This document shows positions 32,939 to 40,700 of a stretch of DNA of 64,000 bases, in pieces. Below the pieces are notes generated by a model that worked only from the letters and a program-made list of their open reading frames with translations, was not told where the DNA came from and did not search any database. The position numbers were made by a program, and so were the translations under genes. Source of the stretch: Nocardia farcinica. Lineage in GTDB: Bacteria > Actinomycetota > Actinomycetes > Mycobacteriales > Mycobacteriaceae. Every line of letters begins with the position of its first letter. Position 1 is the stretch's first letter. The stretch is taken from the NCBI RefSeq assembly GCF_001182745.1, contig NZ_LN868938.1, positions 1,860,001-1,924,000 of the forward strand, written 5' to 3'.

Positions 32939-34092
32939 CGGGTCACCACCCGCACCGCGAGCCGGTCCAGGTGCTCCTTGGCCGGGGAGAGCGGGAACGC
33001 CGCCAGCGCCCGCCGCGCCGCCTCGGCGGTGGCGACGGCGTGGGCCCGCGCCCTCGCGATCGCGCCGCTGTCCGCCAGCGCGGATTGCAGGACGCCGGTG
33101 GGGGTGGCCGGGTCCAGCCAGAGATCGACCGCCGCCCGTTGCTCGGCCAGCCATTCGATGACCGGCCAGGTGGGCACCCGGCGGTCGAGGTCGCCGCAGG
33201 CGTCCTTCCCCAGCCCGGGCCCGCCGTCGACGTCGCGCACGTCGTCCATCACCTGGAAGGCGAAGGCGAGCCGCTCGGCGTAGTCCATCAGATCGCGCAG
33301 CCGGTCGTGCTCGAGGGCGCCCGCCGTGCCACCGTAGGCGCAGGCCAGTCGGAACAACGTGCCGGTCTTCGCGGCGGCGACGCGGGCGTAGTGGCCGCGC
33401 AGGGCGCGGTGGTCGACGGTGGGCGGGATGGTCTCGACGAGCTGGCCGAGCGACAGGTCCGACAATCGGTCCAGGTAGGTCACTCCGGCGGCCGTGCCGA
33501 CGGTCCCGAAGGCCGCCGGGTTGTCGGCGATCACCCGTGCCAGCACCTGAAGTGCTTTACCGGCGAGGTGGAATCCCGCGCGGGCCGCCCGCCGGACACC
33601 GAACGCGGCGGGCACCGACGGCGCGTCGCGACGCAGCGGCGACCCGTCACAGATGTCGTCGTGCACCAGGGACGATTCATGGAACATCTCCCAGACGCAG
33701 GCGATGTCGAGGGCGTCGTGCACCGGCGCCGCGTCCGGCGACGGGATCAGCTGGGCGCAGGCCAGGGCCAGACCGGCCCGTACCCGTTTACCCGGCGCGG
33801 TGAGGATGTGGCGATAGATGTCGTCGAATTCGCCTCCGGTGAGCAGGATCTCGCGCATCCGGCGATCCACCTGGCCGATCTGCTCGGCGATCGGCGAGCA
33901 CGGCCGCAGCAGCGAACCCTCGTTCGCGCGCGTGGGTGCCGGATGGTCGGCGGATCCCTCCGGACGGGGCCGCGCGATGTCGATATCCTGTTGTCGCGCA
34001 ACGTTTTCCGAGTAGGGAACGACGGCGACACCGCGGGTGCGGGTGGAATGTGGAGTGGGACCAGGTGCTGACGGCAGCGCGGCATTGTCCAT
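32935..34092 (-). CDS. Polyprenyl diphosphate synthase, GGPP-type
   Basis: This 385-residue trans-prenyltransferase has both aspartate-rich motifs: DDICD (in SSLVHDDICDGSPLRR) and DDVRD (in FQVMDDVRDVDGG). GKRVRAGLALA is the IPP-binding region. The first 65 residues are low-complexity and probably disordered. The chain length of the product cannot be read reliably; GGPP synthase is the gene at this position in the Streptomyces mevalonate cluster. It is the first gene of the leftward operon. The ATG at 34092 has AGGGGA upstream. Confidence 0.9.
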   Translation of the reverse strand: MDNAALPSAPGPTPHSTRTRGVAVVPYSENVARQQDIDIARPRPEGSADHPAPTRANEGSLLRPCSPIAEQIGQVDRRMREILLTGGEFDDIYRHILTAPGKRVRAGLALACAQLIPSPDAAPVHDALDIACVWEMFHESSLVHDDICDGSPLRRDAPSVPAAFGVRRAARAGFHLAGKALQVLARVIADNPAAFGTVGTAAGVTYLDRLSDLSLGQLVETIPPTVDHRALRGHYARVAAAKTGTLFRLACAYGGTAGALEHDRLRDLMDYAERLAFAFQVMDDVRDVDGGPGLGKDACGDLDRRVPTWPVIEWLAEQRAAVDLWLDPATPTGVLQSALADSGAIARARAHAVATAEAARRALAAFPLSPAKEHLDRLAVRVVTR

Positions 34093-34409
34093 GGCAGGAT
34101 TCCCCTAGCGATGATCACGAGACAACGGATCGGCGACAGCGCGGGACGAGCGGGTGGGGTGTGGTGCGCGAATGTGCGATCGATCCGGATCGGATGACGG
34201 CGGCGTCACCCGAGCTGACCTCGAACTTCGGTGGTCGAACGACCGTCCTCAGGTTAACGGTCCAGCGGGCGGGTCCACCAGGGGTCTTGGACGAACTCCG
34301 AAGAAGACCGCGGGCGGCTGGCCTATCTCACAGGGCCGTTACGTGGACACCGACCGGCCCTCGGAGTTATTCGGTCGAATCGATGAAAACTACAGTGAGA
34401 CAGTAATTC
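34093..34409 (-). promoter_or_regulatory. 317-bp promoter region of the terpenoid operon
   Basis: No gene is supported in this stretch between the TetR gene and the GGPP synthase gene, and it is less GC-rich than its surroundings. It holds a perfect inverted repeat GACCGT (34241-34246) and ACGGTC (34257-34262), and a direct repeat ACTGT-CTC-ACTGT on the minus strand near 34391-34404. A TTGAGA at about 34408-34413 on the minus strand could be a -35 element, but no convincing -10 follows. The operon promoter must lie here or in front of the TetR gene. Confidence 0.55.
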
Positions 34410-35048
34410 TCAAGGCTTCGCAGCATCGGGGGCGACGGACCGTCCGGCCGGGCGAGTCGCCGCGCCGGTGAGCAGCTCCCGCAGGGCGTCCACGATCGGC
34501 GTCACCGGAACCTCCGGGTCGAACGCGCGCTGCACGCCGAGGCCGATACCCAGCGAGAGCAGTCGCACGGCGGCGTCGTGAGCCGGAACGGCCAGGGTGA
34601 CGCCGAATTCCCGGGCCTGCTGATCGATGAGTTCGGCCAGGGTGTCGGTGATCTCCCGCCGCCGCACCGCGAGTTCCTCCCGCAGGTCGTCGAGATGCCG
34701 TGTGCCGATGGCGAATTCGACCTCGACGGTGAGCCAGCCCACGTCACCGATGTTCTCCTCGGCCCACCGCCCGAAAGCGGCGATGCGGGCGTCGAGGGTG
34801 TCGGCGCCGAGCACGGCGGCGGCCAGGCTGAGCACGCGCGCCAGCCGGATCCGCTCGAGCACCGCGAGACCCAGCTCGTGTTTGGTGGCGAAGTTCGAGT
34901 AGACCGCGCCCTTGGAGAAGCCCGCCCGCGCGGCCACCTTGTCCAGCGAGGTCACCGTGTAGCCGTTGGCCAGGAACATCTCCTCGGCGGTCTCGACCAG
35001 GCGCTCACGGGTGCGCGCGTGCGCCTCCTTGCGGGTCAGCCTGGTCAT
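34410..35048 (-). CDS. TetR-family regulator
   Basis: This 212-residue TetR repressor has its helix-turn-helix in the first 60 residues (LVETAEEMFLANGYTVTSLDKVAARAGFSKGAVYSNF). The ligand domain is helical and unassigned. It lies upstream of, and in the same direction as, the terpenoid operon, and is divergent from patatin-monooxygenase-SDR. A 7+7-bp palindrome (35083-35101) directly between the two starts is the likely operator. Regulation of the divergent operon is therefore most likely; control of the terpenoid operon is possible. Confidence 0.87.
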   Translation of the reverse strand: MTRLTRKEAHARTRERLVETAEEMFLANGYTVTSLDKVAARAGFSKGAVYSNFATKHELGLAVLERIRLARVLSLAAAVLGADTLDARIAAFGRWAEENIGDVGWLTVEVEFAIGTRHLDDLREELAVRRREITDTLAELIDQQAREFGVTLAVPAHDAAVRLLSLGIGLGVQRAFDPEVPVTPIVDALRELLTGAATRPAGRSVAPDAAKP

Positions 35049-35082
35049 GCGCCGATCCTAGCAATGGGCTACCCAAGGAATC

Positions 35083-35101
35083 CGGATACCGCTAGTATCC
35101 G
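35083..35101. promoter_or_regulatory. Palindromic operator and -10 element between tetR and patatin
   Basis: CGGATAC (35083-35089) and GTATCCG (35095-35101) form a perfect 7-bp inverted repeat with a 5-bp gap. The -10-like TAGTAT (35093-35098) is embedded in it, 8 bp before the GTG of the patatin gene. The message would then be leaderless, and TetR binding would block the promoter. Confidence 0.6.
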
Positions 35102-35106
35102 AAATT

Positions 35107-36060
35107 GTGACGACACGACGAGCTCTGGCCATCGGCTGCGGTGGCACCCTCGGCTTCGCCTGGACGGTGGTCGCGCTGCGCGCCGTCGAGCAGGCCCTGG
35201 ACTGGGACGCCCGCACCGCCGAGGTGCTGCTCGGCACCTCCGCCGGCGCCGAACTGGTGGCCGCGCTCGGCGCGGGCCGCACGCCACGGGACCTGCTGGC
35301 GGCACTGGACGGCACACCCGACGCCGACCCGATGTTGCTGCGCCACTACGCGTTCCATCCCGGTGCGCTGCCGCCCCTGCCCGCACCGGCGCTGCCTGGC
35401 CTCGGGCTGATCCGCGGCGCACGCCGCGCCGGGTCACCGTACGGCGCGCTGGCCGGCCTGCTGCCCCGCGGGCGCGGCGACGCCGGCTGGCTGCGCGAGT
35501 ACGGCGCCGCGCTGGCCGGACCGGACGGCTGGGTGACGCACCCGGACACCTGGCTCGTCGCGGTCGACACCGCCACCGGCGCCCGCACCGCCTTCGGCAG
35601 CCCGGACGCGCCGCGGGCCGAGCTGGGGGCGGCGATCGCGGCGTCGTGGGCGATTCCCGGCTGGTTCCCGCCGGTGCGGATCGGCGGGCGCGACTACCTC
35701 GACGGCGGCGCGCTGTCGTCGGTGTCGGCGGATCTGCTGGCCTCCCGCGACCTGGACGAAGTCGTCGTGATCGCCCCCATGACCAGCGCGAACGGCGCGC
35801 CCGCCCGCGGTGTCGACCGCCTGGAGCGACTGTTGCGCGCACCGATGACCCGCGGCCTGGATGCTGAGATCGCCCGATTGCGGGCGGCGGGCATCCGGGT
35901 GGTCCGGGTCGAACCCACCGCCGCGGATCTGGCCGCGATGGGCCCGAACTTCATGGACGTCACCCGCAGGCCCGCCACCCTGGCGGCCGCGCGGCGCACC
36001 ACCCCCGGCCTGGTCGCCGACGCGATCCTGGCCGCCGACCGAGCGGGAGCAGCCGCATGA
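35107..36060 (+). CDS. Patatin-like phospholipase
   Basis: This 317-residue patatin-fold hydrolase uses a Ser-Asp dyad: Ser45 in GTSAG and Asp199 in DGGA. The oxyanion loop is GCGGTLGF near residue 10. Patatins hydrolyse acyl esters of lipids. The GTG start is 8 nt after a -10-like element, suggesting leaderless expression. Its stop overlaps the monooxygenase start (ATGA). With the monooxygenase and SDR it may process a lipid or terpenoid ester; the real substrate is unknown. Confidence 0.88.
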   Translation: MTTRRALAIGCGGTLGFAWTVVALRAVEQALDWDARTAEVLLGTSAGAELVAALGAGRTPRDLLAALDGTPDADPMLLRHYAFHPGALPPLPAPALPGLGLIRGARRAGSPYGALAGLLPRGRGDAGWLREYGAALAGPDGWVTHPDTWLVAVDTATGARTAFGSPDAPRAELGAAIAASWAIPGWFPPVRIGGRDYLDGGALSSVSADLLASRDLDEVVVIAPMTSANGAPARGVDRLERLLRAPMTRGLDAEIARLRAAGIRVVRVEPTAADLAAMGPNFMDVTRRPATLAAARRTTPGLVADAILAADRAGAAA

Positions 36061-37541
36061 GCCGACATCACGAGGTGATCGTCGTCGGCGCGGGCGTGTC
36101 CGGCGTCTGCGCGGCGGTCGAGTTACGTCGCGCCGGTGTGTCCGACGTGCTCGTCCTGGAGAAGGCCGAGACCTACGGCGGCACCTGGCGGGCCAACACC
36201 TATCCCGGGTGCGCCTGCGACGTGCCCTCCGGCCTGTATTCGTACTCGTTCGCGCCGAATGCCGAATGGTCGCGGCTGTTCGGCACCCAACCGGAAATCC
36301 TCGACTACGTCGGGCGGGTCGCGCGCGAGCACGGCCTGGACGCGATCACCCGCTTCGGCGTGGAGATGCTCGACGCGCGATGGGACGCGACGGATCGACG
36401 GTGGCGGGTGCGGACGAACGCGGGCGAATTCAGCGCCACCTTCCTGGTGGCGGCGGCCGGTCCGTGGAACGAGCCCAAGATCCCCGGCGTGCCCGGCCTG
36501 GACGAATTCCCCGGCGAGGTCTTCCATTCCGCGCGCTGGAACCACGACTACGACCTGCGCGGCAAGCGGGTGGCGGTGATCGGCAGCGGCGCCTCGGCCG
36601 TGCAGTTCGTGCCGCAGATCCAGCCGCGGGTGGCCGCGCTGCACCTGTTCCAGCGGACCGCGCACTGGGTACTGCCCAAGCTGGACCATCCGGTGCCCGA
36701 ACTCGAGAAGCAGCTGATGCGCCGGGTGCCGTTCGCCCACACGGCCCTGCGCGGCCTGGAGTACGCCGTGATGGACGGCGTGGTCGGTACGGCCTTCCAC
36801 CGGCCCAAGCCGCTCATGCACGGCTTGCAGGCGATCGGACGCGCCTATCTGCGCCTGGCGGTGCCCGATCCGGAGCTGCGCCGCAAGCTCACCCCCGGCT
36901 ATCTGCTCGGCTGCAAACGAATCCTGTTCTCCAACAACTACCTCCAGTCCCTCACCCGCCCGAACGTGGCGGTGCATGCCACCGCGGTGGACCGGATCGA
37001 CGGCTCGACCGTCGTCGGCGCCGACGGCAGCGCGGCCGAGGTGGACGCCGTCATCCTCGGCACCGGCTTCCACATCCTCGACATGCCGCTGGCCGATCTG
37101 GTGCACGGCGTCGACGGCCGCAGCCTCGCCCAGCACTGGGGCGGCTCCCCCGAGGCCTATCGGGGAACGGTGGTGTCGGGCTTCCCGAACCTGTGCATCA
37201 TGCTCGGTCCCAGCCTCGGCACCGGGCACTCCTCGGCGTTCACCATCGCCGAAGCACAGGTCGCCTTCCTGGTGCGGGCGGTGACCACCGCCCGGCGGGA
37301 AGGCTGGTCCAGTTTCGAGGTGCGGCCGCGGGCGCAGGCGGACTACGTCGACCGGGTGCAGGCCGCACTCGGCGGCACCGCCTACAACGCCGACTCCTGC
37401 CGCAGCTACTACATCGACGCCAACGGCCGCAACAGTTTCAGCTGGCCGTGGTCCACCGGCAGGCTGGTGCGCACGGTGAGCCGGTTCGATCCCGCGGACT
37501 TCACCGTCACCGTCGCCGACGACATCGAGGTGCCCGCATGA
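36057..37541 (+). CDS. Baeyer-Villiger-type flavin monooxygenase
   Basis: This 494-residue FAD/NADPH monooxygenase has the N-terminal FAD loop VVGAGVSGV followed by GGTW, a second nucleotide motif VIGSGASAVQ and the Baeyer-Villiger fingerprint FPGEVFHSARW at residues 151-161 (FxGxxxHxxxW). It would insert oxygen next to a ketone or oxidise a related substrate. It overlaps both neighbours by 4 nt (patatin upstream, SDR downstream). An SDR making a ketone and a hydrolase opening the resulting ester form a sensible three-enzyme set. Confidence 0.9.
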   Translation: MSRHHEVIVVGAGVSGVCAAVELRRAGVSDVLVLEKAETYGGTWRANTYPGCACDVPSGLYSYSFAPNAEWSRLFGTQPEILDYVGRVAREHGLDAITRFGVEMLDARWDATDRRWRVRTNAGEFSATFLVAAAGPWNEPKIPGVPGLDEFPGEVFHSARWNHDYDLRGKRVAVIGSGASAVQFVPQIQPRVAALHLFQRTAHWVLPKLDHPVPELEKQLMRRVPFAHTALRGLEYAVMDGVVGTAFHRPKPLMHGLQAIGRAYLRLAVPDPELRRKLTPGYLLGCKRILFSNNYLQSLTRPNVAVHATAVDRIDGSTVVGADGSAAEVDAVILGTGFHILDMPLADLVHGVDGRSLAQHWGGSPEAYRGTVVSGFPNLCIMLGPSLGTGHSSAFTIAEAQVAFLVRAVTTARREGWSSFEVRPRAQADYVDRVQAALGGTAYNADSCRSYYIDANGRNSFSWPWSTGRLVRTVSRFDPADFTVTVADDIEVPA

Positions 37542-38377
37542 GCCGCTACCCGGCCATCGACGTGCGCGGCGCGCTGGTCGCGGTCACCGGCGCGGGCCGG
37601 GGTATCGGGGCCGCGACCGCCCGCGCGTTCGTCGAGGCGGGCGCGCACGTCGCGCTCGGCGACCTGGACGCCGACGCGGCCGCCGCCACCGCCGCCGGTC
37701 TCGGCCCGCTCGCCGGCGCGCACCCCCTCGACGTCACCGACAAGTGGTCGTTCGCGGCCTTCCTCGCCCACGCCGAGAGCCGTCACGGCCGCCCGCTCGA
37801 CATCCTGGTCAACAACGCGGGCGTGATGCCCAACGGCCCGTTCCTGGACCAGGACGAGGACCTCGACCGGCTCACCATGGAGGTCAACGTCTTCGGGCTC
37901 GTGCACGGGATGCGCCTGGCGCTGCCCGGCATGGTCGAGCGCGGCCGCGGCCACATCGTCAACGTGTGCTCGCTGGCCGGGAAATTCCCGCTCGCGGGCC
38001 TGGCGATGTACAACGCGAGCAAGTACGCCGCCGTCGGGCTCACCGCCGCCACCCGCCTGGAACACGCCGACACCGGCGTCAGCATCACCGCCGTCCTGCC
38101 CAGCGCGGTACGCACCGAACTCTCGGCGGGCATCGACTACGGCGTACTGCCCGCCGTCGACCCCGAAGACGTCGCCGCCGCCATCGTCGGCACCGTCGCC
38201 AGCCGGGCGGCCGAGGTCGCCGTCCCCGGCTACCTCGGCCCCGCCGCCGACGCCGCCACACTCGTCCCGGAACGCGTGATGCGGGTCCTGCGCAGGCTCG
38301 CCGGCGACGACGCGGCGATCACCCGGGTGGACACGGCGATCCGCAGCGCCTACGTCGAGCGGATCAGGCGGAGGTAG
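37538..38377 (+). CDS. Short-chain dehydrogenase/reductase
   Basis: This 279-residue classical SDR has the cofactor motif TGAGRGIG at residues 17-24, NNAG near residue 90 and the catalytic Ser with YNASK (Tyr158, Lys162). The acidic residue in ALGDLDAD after the second strand suggests NAD(H) preference. The ATG at 37538 overlaps the monooxygenase stop. It probably oxidises an alcohol to the ketone used by that enzyme, or acts in the reverse direction. Confidence 0.9.
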   Translation: MSRYPAIDVRGALVAVTGAGRGIGAATARAFVEAGAHVALGDLDADAAAATAAGLGPLAGAHPLDVTDKWSFAAFLAHAESRHGRPLDILVNNAGVMPNGPFLDQDEDLDRLTMEVNVFGLVHGMRLALPGMVERGRGHIVNVCSLAGKFPLAGLAMYNASKYAAVGLTAATRLEHADTGVSITAVLPSAVRTELSAGIDYGVLPAVDPEDVAAAIVGTVASRAAEVAVPGYLGPAADAATLVPERVMRVLRRLAGDDAAITRVDTAIRSAYVERIRRR

Positions 38378-38386
38378 CGCGGCGCC

Positions 38387-39091
38387 TCAGATCGCGCCCA
38401 GCGTCTGTTCGAGCGAATCCAGGTTCTGCCGCAGCCGTTCCAGGATCCGGCGGGGCCCGGCCTCGCCCATGGCGTCGGCTTCGGGGTCGATGACCGTACG
38501 CACCGCCATCTCGGCCAGCTGGGTGGCGGCCGCCCGCCCGTTCTGGTCACCCGGATGATGCCACCAGGCGATCCAGTTGAGCATGCCGATGATGCCGAGC
38601 GCGGCGGTGCGGGAGTCGACGGGGAAGAACTGCCCCGCCCGGATTCCGTCGTCGATGACGCCGACGAACTCCTTGAGCACTCGCCGCCTGCTGCTGCGGT
38701 AGGTGTTGGCCAGTGACTCGGGCAATTCGGCCTCGGAACGAATGAGCAGACGGAACCGTTCGGGCGCCTGCATCTGGTGGCGCGCGATGGACAGCGCCAT
38801 CTCGCGCAGCCGCTGTGCGGGGTCGAGGTCGTCGCGCTCGTTGATGGTGTGCAGCAGTTGCGCCGGTTGCTCGGCGATCTCGGTGACCAGCCGCGCCAGC
38901 AACTCGTCCTTGTTGGCGACGTAGTGGTACAGCGCGGGCCGGGTCAGGCCGGTCGCCACGGCGATGTCCTGCAGGGTGGTCCCGGCGAACCCCTTCTCGG
39001 CGAACAGCCGAGTGGCCTGCTCCATGATCTCGCGCTCGACGAGCTCACGGCGCGAGGTGCTCTGCGATCCGGCGCGTGCGTTCGTGGTCAT
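38387..39091 (-). CDS. TetR-family regulator
   Basis: This 234-residue TetR repressor has its helix-turn-helix near residues 25-70 (IMEQATRLFAEKGFAGTTLQDIAVATGLTRPALYHYV). It follows the FAD-hydroxylase gene by 28 nt on the same strand. It is therefore likely the last gene of the hyuA-hyuB-ligase-hydroxylase operon and the regulator of the divergent catabolic locus. The symmetrical element at 46917-47032 is a candidate target. The ATG at 39091 was chosen over an upstream extension because the extension lacks recognisable structure. Confidence 0.86.
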   Translation of the reverse strand: MTTNARAGSQSTSRRELVEREIMEQATRLFAEKGFAGTTLQDIAVATGLTRPALYHYVANKDELLARLVTEIAEQPAQLLHTINERDDLDPAQRLREMALSIARHQMQAPERFRLLIRSEAELPESLANTYRSSRRRVLKEFVGVIDDGIRAGQFFPVDSRTAALGIIGMLNWIAWWHHPGDQNGRAAATQLAEMAVRTVIDPEADAMGEAGPRRILERLRQNLDSLEQTLGAI

Positions 39092-39119
39092 CCCCGACAG
39101 CGTATGCGCTGCCGGTTCG

Positions 39120-40700
39120 TCACGCCGACGCACTGTGGACCCGCACCGGTGTCGCCGCCGCCGGGACGCCAGAACTCAGATGCACCAGATGCGTGCGCCC
39201 ACCGGCGAGCCCGGCCGCCGCGTCGGCCTTGTGCGCCTCGGGCACATCGACCACGACCGTCGCCCCGGACTGCCACCTGACCCGTTCGGCCAGCTCGAGC
39301 CGCGTCAGCACGTCGGCACGGTGGGGAGCGCCGGTCAACCAGACGACGCCCGCCTCGGGCACCGTCGCCAGCAACGCATCGGCCGCCTGCTCCCATGCCG
39401 ACGCGAGATCGACCTCGAGCACCGCGGTGGTCTCGTGCGCACGGAGGTCCGCGGGGGCGAGCCTGGAAGGGTAGGTCCGGCCGCCGTGCCGCAGCGGCTG
39501 CGCGCAGACCCAGTCGTCCAATCCGGCCGCGGGCACCGCCGCCGGTGTCACGCCCGCGTAGTCGGCCAGTCCGCGACGCGACACCTCCGGCGCCGAGGCG
39601 GCGAACCGGTCCAGGCTCACCTTCCCGGCACGGGTCATGTAGCTGACCATCAGCTGGTCGACCGGGAGCCCGAGCCGGCGCGGGAACGACTCCCACCACA
39701 GTTCGCTGCGGCGGGCGATGGACTGTAGGTGCTCCACGTCGGCGCGGCGCACCCGTTCGTACTCGGCGAGCGCCTCGCCCAACGTGGGGGCCGCTCGGAT
39801 GGCGCGGTCGAGGGCGATGGCGTCCTCCATCGCGAGCTTGGTGCCCGAACCGATGGAATAGTGCGCGGTGTGTGCGGCATCGCCGAGCAGCACCACGTTG
39901 CCGGTGTGCCAACGCCGGCAGGTGACGGTGCGGAAGCGCAGCCAGCGGGTGCGGTTGCCGATCAGCCGGTGGCCGGCGAGGGTCTGCGCGAACGCCTTCT
40001 CCAGGTAGGCCAGCGACTGCTGATCGGTCTCCGAGGGCGGAGTGTCGGCGGTCGTGCGGTCGAATCCCGCGCGCACCCAGGTGTCTTCGTCGGTCTCGAT
40101 GAGGAAGGTGCTGCGGTCGGCCGCGTATGGATAGGCGTGCGCGACGAACGTGCCGTGCTCGGTGGTGACCGGGGTGAACACGGCGCTGGGCAGGGCGAAA
40201 TCGGTGCCGCACCACAGGTACAGCCCGGTGCCGGTGGTGATGCGCGGCGCGAGCGCATCGGCCAGCCGGGTGCGGGCGGCGCTGTTGACGCCGTCGGCGG
40301 CGATCACCAGATCCGCGTCGAGTTCGGTGATCTCGCGCCGCTCGCCGAACCGCAGCCGTACGCCGGCGGCCTCCGCGTGCCGCTGGAGTACGGCCAGCAG
40401 GGTGGTGCGCGCGATGGCCAGCAGTTCGCCGTGGGACAGCCGGGCCACGGCGTCGCCGAGGCGCATCGACATGTCGTGCGGGTGCGCGCGGTCGACGATC
40501 TCCTCGAGCGAGGCGGAATCGGCGGCGCGCAGGTTGCGCTGGGTGCGTGAGGCGAGGCCGACGCCGAAACCGAAGGTGGTGTCGGGCGAGCCCTGTTCGT
40601 AGACGGTCACCTCCGCGTCGGGGTGGCTGAGTTTGAGCAGCCGGGCGGCGTAGAGGCCGCCGGGCCCGCCCCCGAGCACGGCCACGGTGCGCAGTTTCAT
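39120..40700 (-). CDS. FAD-dependent aromatic hydroxylase, salicylyl-CoA 5-hydroxylase-like
   Basis: This 526-residue group A flavoprotein monooxygenase has the FAD loop VLGGGPGGLYAARLL, the early motif TFGFGVGLASRTQRNL typical of salicylyl-CoA and anthraniloyl-CoA hydroxylases, and the second FAD motif VVLLGDAAHTAHYSIGSGTKLAMEDA. About 120 C-terminal residues exceed the usual size and look like a separate domain. The ATG overlaps the stop of the aryl-AMP ligase (ATGA), consistent with hydroxylation of a ligase-activated aromatic acid. The actual substrate is unknown. Confidence 0.82.
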   Translation of the reverse strand: MKLRTVAVLGGGPGGLYAARLLKLSHPDAEVTVYEQGSPDTTFGFGVGLASRTQRNLRAADSASLEEIVDRAHPHDMSMRLGDAVARLSHGELLAIARTTLLAVLQRHAEAAGVRLRFGERREITELDADLVIAADGVNSAARTRLADALAPRITTGTGLYLWCGTDFALPSAVFTPVTTEHGTFVAHAYPYAADRSTFLIETDEDTWVRAGFDRTTADTPPSETDQQSLAYLEKAFAQTLAGHRLIGNRTRWLRFRTVTCRRWHTGNVVLLGDAAHTAHYSIGSGTKLAMEDAIALDRAIRAAPTLGEALAEYERVRRADVEHLQSIARRSELWWESFPRRLGLPVDQLMVSYMTRAGKVSLDRFAASAPEVSRRGLADYAGVTPAAVPAAGLDDWVCAQPLRHGGRTYPSRLAPADLRAHETTAVLEVDLASAWEQAADALLATVPEAGVVWLTGAPHRADVLTRLELAERVRWQSGATVVVDVPEAHKADAAAGLAGGRTHLVHLSSGVPAAATPVRVHSASA

